From the NCBI GenBank assembly GCA_013327885.1, contig JABUMY010000011.1, positions 124,001 through 188,000 of the forward strand: a stretch of 64,000 nucleotides of DNA, given 5' to 3'. Positions 9,326 through 17,191 of the stretch are shown here, in pieces. Within the stretch, counting starts at the first letter, position 1. Each line of letters opens with the position of its first letter. Under the pieces are notes generated by a model. The model did not search any database, had not been told where the DNA came from, and was given only the letters and a program-made list of their open reading frames with translations. Both the position numbers and the translations under genes were made by a program. The DNA is from Flavisolibacter longurius. GTDB taxonomy: Bacteria; Bacteroidota; Bacteroidia; Chitinophagales; Chitinophagaceae.

Positions 9326-9796
9326 ATGAAAATCTTTTCAGCCGCTGGTGCGCTTTGTTTTTGTCTTTTGTTCTCTTCCTGTCAAAAAGAGGACGATAAA
9401 CCTTCCAAAACAGGGGAAATCAGTTCTTCGCCCTGGGTACACGAAAGTTCAGGGATCGATACCGATAAAAACGGTACCATCGATATCTCCCTGCTCATGG
9501 CTGGCGTGCCCGAATGCAGGCTGGATAATGTGCTGACCTTTCGGGCTGATGGTTCTGCAACTGCAGGGGAAGGGGCGACCAAATGCAATACTTCCGACCC
9601 GGCAACCACAAATTTCAACTGGAGCTTTACCGACAACGAAACCACGTTAAACCTTAGTGGAAATGTGTTTGCGCAGTTGAACGGAAGCTTTAAGATAAAA
9701 ACCCTCAACAGCACCAACTTCAGCCTGACAAGAGATACGGTTATTACCGCACCGGTCAGGATCGACGCAACGATTATCGTGAACCTGAAGCATTGA
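9326..9796 (+). CDS. Lipoprotein of unknown function, lipocalin-like
   Basis: A 156-aa protein with lipoprotein signal peptide; the lipobox LFSSC places the lipidated Cys near residue 20. The mature part is beta-rich with SPWVHESSG, a repeated TDKNGTIDIS stretch, and a final strand set ending in IDATIIVNLKH, resembling Bacteroidota lipocalin-like or DUF5004-type lipoproteins. It sits 74 bases from the divergent MoxR gene and its last 23 bases overlap the 3' end of the convergent gene on the other strand. The family is not recognised with certainty. Confidence 0.8.
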   Translation: MKIFSAAGALCFCLLFSSCQKEDDKPSKTGEISSSPWVHESSGIDTDKNGTIDISLLMAGVPECRLDNVLTFRADGSATAGEGATKCNTSDPATTNFNWSFTDNETTLNLSGNVFAQLNGSFKIKTLNSTNFSLTRDTVITAPVRIDATIIVNLKH

Positions 9797-10880
9797 CCTT
9801 TTCATTGGCCGGTGGCTCGTAATCATAGGGCAACTGGTCGGCCAGGTTTCGCCAGCTCCAGTAGCCCTGGTTGATCCAGCTTTTCTGGTCGGTAAAATAA
9901 CCATTGGGTTTAATGAGGATAGTTTCTGCAATATCCACGTACGAGATCTGCACGGGTACATTCAGCGGTAGCTTATTCTTTTCGAGATAGCGTTTTTCCG
10001 GGGCCTTTTTGGTATAGGTGATGCTGGCCTTGTCGGGAAAGAACAATTCGGCATTGGCCGTGGAATCGTCAAAATAATAAAAAGCCGTGTCGTAAGGATT
10101 GCGCAGGCGGGAAAACTTGGTGCTGCTCGACGGTGAAAAGAGGTCCACGGTAAAACCTTCCTTCACAAGGGTGCTGTCGTAATAAGCCCGCAGGAAATGC
10201 AGGCGGGAACCGTAATAAGCTTCTTTCCGGGCTTTTTCCCAGGCAGCCTGTTGGTTCGCATCGCCTTCCATGGGCAGGTACAAACAGTTGCCGCGGTACG
10301 AATTCAGGTCGGTCTGGAAATGGTGCACAAACGAATCCAGTTCGTAACGCATGTTATAACCCAGCGCCCTGTTCTCTATCCGCAGCGGTTCGGTGGCCAG
10401 CACCTTCAGCCGGTCGTTGCGTTTGTAGTATAAAAACTTTAAAGCCTCAGGGTTCAGCAGCGTACAGCTATCGGCGTTGGGCGAAGCGCCGATGAAGTTG
10501 GCAAGAAAGAACTGTCCGTGCTTTTCCCAGCCATCCGCTACTTCGTTTGTGTTTTTAATGATCACTTCTCCCAAGGTATTGTCGCCTTTTTGCAGTTCGA
10601 TGGTAAACTCGCGGTCGCCGGTCACTTCGGCAAGGTTGATGGTGCGGCTAAGGTAACCGGTGAACGAGATCACGATCTCGTAACCGCCTCTTTCGAGGTA
10701 AAGTTTAAAGGCGCCTTCTTTATCGGAAAGCGTACCTCTGGTGGTATTTTGGGCAAACACCGAAGCGCCTTCCAGCGGCAGGCCGGTTTCGGCATCTTTT
10801 ACCGTACCGTTAAGGGTGCCCTGTGCAAAGGACAGCAGGGTACAAAGCAAACTGAAAACGAGGAGAGTGGTCTTTTTCAT
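9774..10880 (-). CDS. CarboxypepD_reg-like domain protein, secreted
   Basis: A 368-aa exported protein. Signal peptide (cleavage after LLSFAQ), then a carboxypeptidase regulatory-like beta-sandwich (about 21-105) with GTLNGTVKDAETGLPLEGAS, found in Bacteroidota at the start of TonB-dependent receptors and surface proteins. Unlike those, no plug or barrel follows; the rest (about 110-368) is an uncharacterised region with many Tyr, Asn and charged residues. It overlaps the convergent lipoprotein gene by 23 bases and lies 9 bases after the epimerase gene, suggesting one minus-strand transcript. Confidence 0.85.
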   Translation of the reverse strand: MKKTTLLVFSLLCTLLSFAQGTLNGTVKDAETGLPLEGASVFAQNTTRGTLSDKEGAFKLYLERGGYEIVISFTGYLSRTINLAEVTGDREFTIELQKGDNTLGEVIIKNTNEVADGWEKHGQFFLANFIGASPNADSCTLLNPEALKFLYYKRNDRLKVLATEPLRIENRALGYNMRYELDSFVHHFQTDLNSYRGNCLYLPMEGDANQQAAWEKARKEAYYGSRLHFLRAYYDSTLVKEGFTVDLFSPSSSTKFSRLRNPYDTAFYYFDDSTANAELFFPDKASITYTKKAPEKRYLEKNKLPLNVPVQISYVDIAETILIKPNGYFTDQKSWINQGYWSWRNLADQLPYDYEPPANEKVNASGSR

Positions 10881-10889
10881 ACGAAGTGG

Positions 10890-11960
10890 TTATAACGTTA
10901 GCTTGCCTTCTTTCATTGCCTGCAGGTACTGTGCGCAGGATCTTTTGATCACGCTTTCCAGCGGCTGGTAAGCAAAACCTGGTAATGCTTTCAGCAGGGC
11001 GCCGTTGTCAAACGAGGTATGGCTGTGAGCAATCTTAGCCGTTTCTTTTGAGAGCAGCGGCTTTTGGCCGGTCAGCAAACCTTTGACCGCTTCGAGTCGC
11101 CAGGCGATTTCACCCATGGTTTTATTGGCAAAGCGATGGGGCGGCTTTTTGCCAAACGCTTCGGCAATGGTGGTGAACAGCCATTGAAAGCTGCAGTTCT
11201 CAGCGTTGAGGATAAAGCGCTTTTCAGTGATGCCTGAAAAAAGCAATTGCACCGCCGCTTCGGCAGCATCTTCTACCCCCACAAAACCGTTGATGCCTTT
11301 GGTGTACCAGGGAAATTCTTTGTAAGCGTTTTTAAAAAGTGCACAGCTGCTGCCGTGCCAGTTGCCGTAACCAAGAATGGTGCTGGGATTGATGACAACA
11401 CCTTCCAGTCCTTCGGCAAAGCCCCGCCAGGCCTGCATTTCGGCCTGGTGTTTGGTAATGGCGTAATGCGTGTTGGCCTTGGAGGTTTCCCATTTTTTAT
11501 CTTCGGTTACGGTGGTAGCGTTAAGTGTACGGCCCAACGCCGCTACCGAGCTTACATGCAAAAAGCGTTTTACGCCGGCCTCCAGGGCCATGTTTACCAC
11601 GTTGGCCGTGCCGTCGATGTTAATCTTGTACATGGCCTCGCGGTTGTGACTGGCAAACGAAACAATGGCTGCCGAATGCACAACGGCACCAACGCCCTGC
11701 ATACCCTCTTCCAGCGCCACCACGTCCAGCACATCACCCTCAATAAAATCTACTTTTTCCCAAACCGCTGCCGGGATAAAAAACGGCAGGGGCGAATTGG
11801 GACGTCGAAGGGCACGAACGGTATGGCCTTTTGCCACCAGGTTTTGAATAATATAGGATCCCAAAAAGCCGGTGCCGCCGGTGACAAAAACGGAACGGTC
11901 GGCCCCCTGTCCCCCGGTGGGGGAACTTAGGTGGATGTTATCTGTTTTATCTTCTGTCAT
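10890..11960 (-). CDS. NAD-dependent epimerase/dehydratase (extended SDR)
   Basis: A 356-aa extended short-chain dehydrogenase/reductase. Rossmann motif VTGGTGFLGSYIIQ, NAD-binding EGDVLD and HSAAIVSF segments, and catalytic YAITK (Tyr and Lys of YxxxK) are all present. It resembles dihydroflavonol-reductase-like epimerases; substrate unknown. Odd feature: the N-terminus before the Rossmann fold (HLSSPTGGQGA) is encoded by a copy of the 33-bp dispersed repeat at 11901-11933, and I find no alternative start codon between that repeat and the Rossmann motif, so the repeat must be translated. Confidence 0.92.
   Translation of the reverse strand: MTEDKTDNIHLSSPTGGQGADRSVFVTGGTGFLGSYIIQNLVAKGHTVRALRRPNSPLPFFIPAAVWEKVDFIEGDVLDVVALEEGMQGVGAVVHSAAIVSFASHNREAMYKINIDGTANVVNMALEAGVKRFLHVSSVAALGRTLNATTVTEDKKWETSKANTHYAITKHQAEMQAWRGFAEGLEGVVINPSTILGYGNWHGSSCALFKNAYKEFPWYTKGINGFVGVEDAAEAAVQLLFSGITEKRFILNAENCSFQWLFTTIAEAFGKKPPHRFANKTMGEIAWRLEAVKGLLTGQKPLLSKETAKIAHSHTSFDNGALLKALPGFAYQPLESVIKRSCAQYLQAMKEGKLTL
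11901..11933 (+). repeat. 33-bp dispersed hairpin repeat, copy A
   Basis: GC-rich unit with hairpin core TCCCCCGGTGGGGGA and a right end ACTTAGGTG. It is identical over 33 bases to the reverse complement of copy B (12641-12673) and to copy C (30663-30695). This copy lies inside the 5' coding end of the minus-strand epimerase gene, where it is read as HLSSPTGGQGA. A and B face each other in inverted orientation 707 bases apart. Confidence 0.93.
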
Positions 11961-12156
11961 TTCTTTTACGCAATCTTATGAAAGGCATTTTTTATTAAGT
12001 GAGTTATAAATGTCTTGTGTGCAACCTTCAAAGGTTTTCCAAAATGCCAAATGTCCTTTTGCGTTTTGCTTATTAACCTTGTTTTGATGAACAGCGTTTG
12101 CGGGGCAATATTAGCACTAAGCTGTCATTTTGAGAGGCCTGGTTCGTCATGTCCTA

Positions 12157-12534
12157 TTAACCTCTGATGCTTTTGAGTATAAAAATAAATCCGAATAAAG
12201 CGATAAGTCCTAAGGCTATAAATTCAGATTGAACGGACTCTTTTGGAAATAGAATTTTCGTCGCCTCTTCATGGTATTTCATTTGCAGCGTTTCGCCTAC
12301 TTTGTGTTCGTTACAAAACAAGCCTGGAATTCTTTTGATAAATTCAAGCCCTTGATAACTGAAAGTTGCGTAGTGGCTCACCTTTGTACCGATACAGTTC
12401 GCAGGCAGTTCGGTTATCTGCATATCCACCAGACTGCCTTCTTTTTCTATTTTGTACAGTTCCAACTTGGGTTTAATAAGAGCAAGGGAAAGTAGGATCA
12501 TCAAAATTCCTCCCAAGCCTAAATACATCCGCAT
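12157..12534 (-). CDS. Small membrane protein, DUF3592-like
   Basis: A 125-aa protein with a hydrophobic helix at each end (about 5-20 and 103-121) enclosing a soluble beta-rich section with LPANCIGTKVSHYATFSYQG and VGETLQMKYHEE. This layout matches small DUF3592-type membrane proteins; function unknown. Its codons are AT-richer than its neighbours. It lies alone between inverted copies A and B of the 33-bp repeat, so it may have been brought in or rearranged with them. Confidence 0.75.
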   Translation of the reverse strand: MRMYLGLGGILMILLSLALIKPKLELYKIEKEGSLVDMQITELPANCIGTKVSHYATFSYQGLEFIKRIPGLFCNEHKVGETLQMKYHEEATKILFPKESVQSEFIALGLIALFGFIFILKSIRG

Positions 12535-12640
12535 AGTGTTTTTTTAATCAGGTTTTGGTCGAACACAAGGTTTACTGAAACTAGTTGGCGGAACAAAAGA
12601 CCAACAATAAATGTATGGCTGCAGAAAGAACAGTTTTCTG

Positions 12641-12673
12641 CACCTAAGTTCCCCCACCGGGGGACAGGGGGCC
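12641..12673 (-). repeat. 33-bp dispersed hairpin repeat, copy B
   Basis: Reverse-complement copy of the unit at 11901-11933, identical over 33 bases. It forms the 3' end of the minus-strand hydroxyacyl-CoA dehydrogenase gene: read in frame it encodes GPLSPGGGT and its ACTTAG supplies the stop codon (12644-12646). The core can fold as CCCCC/GGGGG with a GGT loop. No run of T follows, so it is not a classical terminator. Confidence 0.93.
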
Positions 12674-13510
12674 GTAATACCCCTTCCCTGTTTTTTTTCC
12701 CAGTTCGCCTTTCTCCACTTTTTCTTTTTGGATGTAAGAGGGCATCAGGCGTTCGGGTCTGCCGAGTTGTTCGTACACCGAACAACTCACGGCATAGTTG
12801 ACATCATTGCCAATAAGATCCATCAGCTTGAACGGGCCCATTTTAAAGCCAATGCCTTCCAGCAGGCGATCCATCACGTCAAAGGAAGCATAGCCTTCTT
12901 CTGCCAGTCGCAACGACTCGATGTAATAGGGCCTTGCCACGCGGTTAACGATAAAGCCGGGTGAATCGTTGCAAACCACCGGTACCTTGCCCACGGCTTT
13001 GGTAAAGGCAATCAACTGCGTGATGACCGCATTGCTTGTTTGTTCTCCCTTCACCACTTCCACCAATTTCATCAGCGGCGCGGGGTTAAAGAAATGCAGG
13101 CCGGCAACTCTTTCGGGGTGGGGCAAACCGGTTGCGATCTGTGTGATGGAAAGAGAAGAGGTATTGGAAGCAAAAATGGTTTCTTTGGCATTGATGGCTG
13201 CCAGTTGTTGAAACAGCGAGAGCTTGGCCTCCGGTTTTTCTACAATGGCCTCTATCACAAGATTGGCTATGCATTGCTGCAGGTCGGTAACAAATTGGAG
13301 GTTGCTTATGGTTTCATCGGCTTTCTGCTGCGTGATCTTTTCTTTTTCCACCAGCCGGGCCAGGTCCTTCTTTAGCTTTTGCGCGGCTCCCTGCACGGCC
13401 GTTTCCGACACGTCGAAAAGCAGGGTGTGAAAGCCCGCCGCCGCCGAAACCTGCGCAATGCCGCTGCCCATGGTACCGGCTCCGCAAATACAAATGGTTG
13501 TTGTTTGCAT
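12644..13510 (-). CDS. 3-hydroxyacyl-CoA (3-hydroxybutyryl-CoA) dehydrogenase
   Basis: A 288-aa NAD-dependent dehydrogenase that oxidises L-3-hydroxyacyl-CoA in fatty-acid or butyrate metabolism. Rossmann motif CGAGTMGSGIAQ at the N-terminus, catalytic HFFNPAPLMKLVEVV with the His and Asn, and NDSPGFIVNRV of the C-terminal domain are intact. The ATG at 13510 is chosen because the dinucleotide fold begins five residues later. The normal C-terminus (GKKTGKGYY) runs straight into repeat-encoded GPLSPGGGT and the repeat's TAG, so the natural end of the protein has been replaced or extended by the repeat. Confidence 0.94.
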   Translation of the reverse strand: MQTTTICICGAGTMGSGIAQVSAAAGFHTLLFDVSETAVQGAAQKLKKDLARLVEKEKITQQKADETISNLQFVTDLQQCIANLVIEAIVEKPEAKLSLFQQLAAINAKETIFASNTSSLSITQIATGLPHPERVAGLHFFNPAPLMKLVEVVKGEQTSNAVITQLIAFTKAVGKVPVVCNDSPGFIVNRVARPYYIESLRLAEEGYASFDVMDRLLEGIGFKMGPFKLMDLIGNDVNYAVSCSVYEQLGRPERLMPSYIQKEKVEKGELGKKTGKGYYGPLSPGGGT

Positions 13511-13573
13511 GATGGGTGTAAATGTACATTGGTAATGAAAACAACCTATCTTAATAGTTTCAAAGTCATTGTT

Positions 13574-14284
13574 ATGGCCACTACCAACACAACGGATATT
13601 TACCGCAAGCCTTACCTCCCTACCGCCCTTTATGCGCTTGCCCTGCTGCTGTTTTTGCTTCCTTTTTTCGATATCAAGTGCAACAACATGTCCATGGCAA
13701 AGCTTAGTGGCATTAGCATGGCCACGGGTGGCAAGCCCAGTTTGAGCAGCGAGATGACGGATATGCAAAACAGCTTTCCTGGTGAGCGGCGCCGTTCGGC
13801 TTCCTCGTTTGAAGGAGAAGGACAGTTGTTTGTGACAGCTTTGTTTGCCCTGTTGCTGGGTGTGGCCGGGTTGCTTTATTCGCTCCTGAATAAAGGCGAC
13901 AACCAGCGGCCGGCCGTGTATATTGGTGCCTTGGGTGCACTGGCCCTTATCGGGTCGTGGATACAGGTAAATTCATTTGTAAGTGAGAACAGTCGAACAC
14001 AGGGCGTGCAAATGCCCGATAACCAGTTTTCGGCCATGATGAAAGTATCGGCTTCGCCAACGTTTTGGTTTGTGTTTTGCCTGCTTTGCTTTCTCGCGGC
14101 CGCCTTTATCAGTTATCAAAAAAGCAAGCCTGCGGTTGCCGCAACTGCCCCTTCTGCTGCAGGTGCATCTACAGCAACGGTTGACGAAAAGCCGCCGCAG
14201 GCAGCCCCGCAAATACCTATCAAAAACCCCGGCGATCAGTCGGAGTTTCCGTCGGCACCTGACGGCGAAAGAGACCTGGGTTAA
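13574..14284 (+). CDS. Hypothetical membrane protein, 236 aa
   Basis: Integral membrane protein of unknown function with about four hydrophobic segments (residues ~16-33, 90-108, 121-137 and 167-184) and a soluble loop containing SGISMATGG and SFEGEGQ between the first two. The C-terminal 45 residues are rich in Ala, Pro and Lys and look disordered. The ATG at 13574 gives a proper N-terminal in-leader (TDIYRKPYLPTALYA); another ATG at 13535 is possible. Divergent from the dehydrogenase gene by 63 bases and followed by a good terminator at 14393. Confidence 0.8.
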   Translation: MATTNTTDIYRKPYLPTALYALALLLFLLPFFDIKCNNMSMAKLSGISMATGGKPSLSSEMTDMQNSFPGERRRSASSFEGEGQLFVTALFALLLGVAGLLYSLLNKGDNQRPAVYIGALGALALIGSWIQVNSFVSENSRTQGVQMPDNQFSAMMKVSASPTFWFVFCLLCFLAAAFISYQKSKPAVAATAPSAAGASTATVDEKPPQAAPQIPIKNPGDQSEFPSAPDGERDLG

Positions 14285-14285
14285 C

Positions 14286-14381
14286 TCAGGCCAGCAGGTT
14301 CACAAGAATAAAAGAAGCCGTAACAACCAGGATAAGGCGGATGGCAGTTTTGAACGATTGGGAACGAACCGGGTTTTGCAT
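14286..14381 (-). CDS. Possible 31-aa single-span membrane peptide
   Basis: A short frame encoding a basic N-terminus (MQNPVRSQSFKTAIR) followed by a hydrophobic stretch (LILVVTASFILVNLLA) and stop. It has the composition of small membrane peptides and lies antisense just beyond the end of the preceding gene. No clear ribosome-binding site is seen, and the terminator hairpin at 14393-14415 lies just upstream of its start. Weak call: it could be chance. Confidence 0.25.
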   Translation of the reverse strand: MQNPVRSQSFKTAIRLILVVTASFILVNLLA

Positions 14382-14392
14382 AACGATTTAGA

Positions 14393-14423
14393 TTGGCAGC
14401 TAAAATTGCTGCCAATTTTTTTT
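14393..14423 (+). terminator. Intrinsic terminator after the membrane protein gene
   Basis: Perfect 8-bp stem TTGGCAGC/GCTGCCAA with a 7-base loop, followed directly by eight T. It sits 108 bases downstream of the stop at 14284 and would isolate the SdpR/SdpI unit from upstream transcription. Confidence 0.88.
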
Positions 14424-14516
14424 GCTGTCAAGGGGCATAGCCAAATGCTGCTTTTTCTTCGCCGGAATGTACCGGGCAATAGCCGGTTGGTATAAAAAGT
14501 TTCGGTGAACGCACCT

Positions 14517-14540
14517 ATATTTAGATATTTGTCTAAATAT
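14517..14540. promoter_or_regulatory. Inverted-repeat operator/promoter of the sdpR-sdpI operon
   Basis: Perfect 9-bp arms ATATTTAGA and TCTAAATAT separated by 6 bases, centred about 69 bases before the regulator's ATG. ArsR-type winged-helix dimers bind AT-rich interrupted palindromes of this kind. The left arm lies inside TATATTTA, a near match to the Bacteroidota -7 element TAnnTTTG, so binding would block transcription and allow autorepression. The assignment to the adjacent regulator is inference from position. Confidence 0.7.
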
Positions 14541-14597
14541 TAAAATCTTTCGCTGGCTTCCGGGAAGGCTTTTGCGGTCAGCACCAAACCCATTTTT

Positions 14598-14861
14598 ATG
14601 AACCTTTTGTTCAAGGCACTGAACGATGCGACGCGGCGGGAGATCCTGACCTTGCTAAAGGAAGGCGATAAAACAGCCGGTGAGATTGCGGATCATTTCA
14701 ACATCTCCAAGCCCAGTATTTCGCACCACCTGGACCTGCTGAAACAAGCCGGCCTGGTGGAAGCGGAAAAACACGGACAGTTTGTTTTGTACTCGCTCAA
14801 CACCACGGTGGTCGACGAGATTGCACAATGGTTCATCCAGTTCAAAACCAAAAAAAAGTAG
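14598..14861 (+). CDS. ArsR/SdpR-type winged-helix transcriptional repressor
   Basis: An 87-aa ArsR-family regulator: LNDATRREILTLLKEG, the recognition helix region NISKPSISHHLDLLKQAGLV and a beta-wing EKHGQFVLYSL. It has no metal-binding Cys pair, as in the SdpR (autorepressor) subgroup. It is followed after 3 bases by an SdpI-type membrane protein, the classic Bacillus sdpRI arrangement, in which SdpI at the membrane captures SdpR when the toxin SDP is present. The 24-bp palindrome at 14517-14540 is the likely operator. Confidence 0.93.
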   Translation: MNLLFKALNDATRREILTLLKEGDKTAGEIADHFNISKPSISHHLDLLKQAGLVEAEKHGQFVLYSLNTTVVDEIAQWFIQFKTKKK

Positions 14862-14864
14862 CAT

Positions 14865-15515
14865 ATGAAAAAAACGAAAGCTTACCTGCTGGCTGTTCTT
14901 TTGCTTGCCCTTTCGCCCATTGCTTACCTGGCAATGGTGTACAACAGCCTGCCGCAGCAAGTGGCCCTGCACTACGGAACCGATATGAAACCGGACCGCT
15001 ATGGCGACAAAGAAGAATTGTGGCTGGTGACGATCCTGCTGGCGGGGGTATCTGTATTTGTGTATGGTTTGCTCACCAACATTCAGCGCTTTGATCCCAA
15101 GCGCAAGGCCATCGGCGGCTCCGCTACATTCAACAAGCTTGCGTTTGGCTTGGTGGTGTTTATGGCAGCACTCAATTTTGTCATCATCGCTTCTTCCCGC
15201 GGCAATATCGACATACAGCGGGTGATGTTCCCGCTCATGGGACTCTTGTTTGCTTTTATCGGCAATTATATGAACCACATCAAGCCAAATTATTTTGCCG
15301 GCATTCGCCTGCCTTGGACGCTGAGCAGCGATGAGAACTGGCGCCGCACACACCAACTGGCGGGCAAGATTTGGTTTGCTGGTGGTGTGCTGATCGCTCT
15401 TGCCGGGTTGGTGCTTTCGTCTTCGGTTGCCTTCCCGGTGTTTATCGGTGCGCTGGTGGTGATGGTGCTGATACCTGTTGTTTATTCTTACCGGCTTTTT
15501 AAGCAACAAGTGTAG
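14865..15515 (+). CDS. SdpI family membrane protein (DUF1648)
   Basis: A 216-aa polytopic membrane protein. The N-terminal DUF1648 part has a first helix followed by LPQQVALHYGTDMKPDRYG; the C-terminal SdpI part carries GNYMNHIKPNYFAGIRLPWTL and SDENWRRTHQLAGKIWFAGG. In Bacillus subtilis SdpI gives immunity to the SDP cannibalism peptide and recruits the repressor SdpR. No toxin gene (sdpC-like) is seen nearby, so here it may serve as a sensor or an immunity protein against foreign peptides. Confidence 0.92.
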   Translation: MKKTKAYLLAVLLLALSPIAYLAMVYNSLPQQVALHYGTDMKPDRYGDKEELWLVTILLAGVSVFVYGLLTNIQRFDPKRKAIGGSATFNKLAFGLVVFMAALNFVIIASSRGNIDIQRVMFPLMGLLFAFIGNYMNHIKPNYFAGIRLPWTLSSDENWRRTHQLAGKIWFAGGVLIALAGLVLSSSVAFPVFIGALVVMVLIPVVYSYRLFKQQV

Positions 15516-15585
15516 TGTTGCCCGGGGCAGAAGCCAGTTCATTTCAACTAAAGAATGCTACAACAGAACACCTAAATTTTTACGT

Positions 15586-17019
15586 ATGAAGAAGTTCATT
15601 GGAATACTTGCGGTTCTTTTTTTCGGGGGCGCAGCCACGGCACAAACAGGCCTGCAAGGCACATGGGAAGGAAGGCTTTCCGTTGGCACTAATTCGCTGC
15701 GCCTGGTGATTCATATTAAGGGCGAAGAAGGTGTGTATGCGGCGACGCTTGACAGTCCCGACCAAGGTGCCAAAGGCATACCGGTAAGCAGCGTAAAAAG
15801 AACCGGCGACAGCCTGTACCTGGAAGTAGCAGCGGCGGCAGCCAGGCTTTCCGGAAAGATCACCAGCGATTCTACCCTTGCTGCACAATGGCAACAAGGT
15901 GGTGCAGCTTTCCCTATCGAATTAAAAAAGACAACAGCAACAACCAACACTGCCGCTGCACCCAACCGGCCGCAAACACCGGTGCCGCCATTCCCCTACA
16001 GCAGCAAAGATGTTACCTACCACAACTCCGGTCAGTCGATACAGTTTGGTGCAACTGTTACCAAGCCATTTGGCAACGGACCTTATCCTGCGGTATTGCT
16101 CATAACCGGTTCGGGGCCGCAAAACCGGGACGAAGAATTGATGGGGCACAAGCCTTTTGCTGTAATAGCCGATGACCTGACAAAGCGTGGCTTTTTAGTG
16201 TTGCGTGTCGACGACCGTGGTGTGGGACAAACCACCGGCGATCACCGGTCGGCTACGTCGAAAGATTTTGCTGAAGATGCAAAAGCAAGCCTTGCCTATT
16301 TGCGTTCCCTGCCCGAAGTGGACAAGCGCAAAATAGGGCTGCTTGGTCACAGCGAAGGCGGCATGATTGCGCAAATGGTAGGTGCCGAAGAAAAGGACCT
16401 CTTATTTATTATGCTGCTGGCAGCACCAGGCATACCGGTAACGGAATTAATGACGCTGCAAAACGAAGCCGTGTTGCTGGCAGCCGGTGCCGAAAAAGAA
16501 GCGGTGAATGAATACCTGAAACTGTACCGGCAACTCATTTCAGCCCTTGCCTTTGCTCCTGCTGAAGGGGCCGAAAAGTTGACAAACGAACTATTGAACA
16601 ATTGGATAAAAAAAACACCCAAAGAAAAAGTAGCCGCCACTACCGGCATCACCGATGAAGCGAGCAAGCAAAAATGGGCGGCATCCTTCAGCAGGCAGGT
16701 AACGCATCCCTGGTTCAAATTCTTTTTACAGTATAACCCCGATGCCTATGTTAAAAAGCTTACCGCAAAAGTGCTGGCGTTGAATGGAAGAAAAGATGTG
16801 CAGGTCACGGCTTCGGAAAACCTTGCGGGGCTGCAGGCCTCACTAAAAAAGAGCAAGTCTCCGAAGTTTGATATTGTTGCCCTGGAAGGATTGAACCACT
16901 TGTTTCAGCGTTGTACAAAATGCAGTGTGCAGGAGTACGGCGAGCTGGAAGAAACCATTTCACCTGTGGCATTGGAAGCAATCGGCACCTGGCTGGTAAA
17001 GGAAATCAAAAACAAGTAA
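15586..17019 (+). CDS. Secreted alpha/beta hydrolase
   Basis: A 477-aa exported protein. Signal peptide (cleavage after GGAATAQ), an N-terminal beta-rich domain (about 20-125, LQGTWEGRLSVG) and an alpha/beta hydrolase domain from about residue 150. Catalytic serine in GLLGHSEGGMI (GxSxG), Asp in LALNGRKDVQV and His in EGLNHLFQ. An inserted helical cap lies between. Such proteins are peptidase-like or esterase-like; the substrate is unknown. It starts 70 bases after sdpI and may share its transcript, which would make it a third operon member. Confidence 0.9.
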   Translation: MKKFIGILAVLFFGGAATAQTGLQGTWEGRLSVGTNSLRLVIHIKGEEGVYAATLDSPDQGAKGIPVSSVKRTGDSLYLEVAAAAARLSGKITSDSTLAAQWQQGGAAFPIELKKTTATTNTAAAPNRPQTPVPPFPYSSKDVTYHNSGQSIQFGATVTKPFGNGPYPAVLLITGSGPQNRDEELMGHKPFAVIADDLTKRGFLVLRVDDRGVGQTTGDHRSATSKDFAEDAKASLAYLRSLPEVDKRKIGLLGHSEGGMIAQMVGAEEKDLLFIMLLAAPGIPVTELMTLQNEAVLLAAGAEKEAVNEYLKLYRQLISALAFAPAEGAEKLTNELLNNWIKKTPKEKVAATTGITDEASKQKWAASFSRQVTHPWFKFFLQYNPDAYVKKLTAKVLALNGRKDVQVTASENLAGLQASLKKSKSPKFDIVALEGLNHLFQRCTKCSVQEYGELEETISPVALEAIGTWLVKEIKNK

Positions 17020-17034
17020 GCGGTTAGAACCGCA

Positions 17035-17181
17035 GAATATCGAACAAGGAACAAGGAATGTCGAAGTGTTTTTCGGCTTACCTTTTCTTTTATATGCATG
17101 TGGTCAATTCCCACGATGGAATACTGAAGTAAGGACACTCATTTCGACATTTCTTGTTCCTTGTTCATCTGTTCGATATTC
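17035..17181. repeat. Long imperfect inverted repeat between convergent genes
   Basis: Left arm 17035-17068 begins GAATATCGAACAAGGAACA and ends TGTCGAAGTG; right arm 17140-17181 is its reverse complement with a few substitutions and an insertion of about seven bases. A 71-base segment separates them. It occupies the whole gap between the plus-strand hydrolase and the minus-strand acyltransferase, so folding would place a long hairpin at both 3' ends. Each arm is itself built from repeated words (GAACAAG). Confidence 0.8.
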
Positions 17182-17191
17182 CCTCCGCCCT

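Noticed and set aside
11247-11930. Plus-strand frame of 227 codons ending in copy A of the 33-bp repeat (GPLSPGGGT)
   Set aside because: It is antisense to a clear epimerase gene. The shared C-terminal text comes only from the repeat, so it is not evidence for a gene.
11901-12673. Insertion sequence with terminal inverted repeats A and B
   Set aside because: No transposase between them, only a small membrane protein; the repeats also occur at gene ends elsewhere in a pattern not fitting IS termini.
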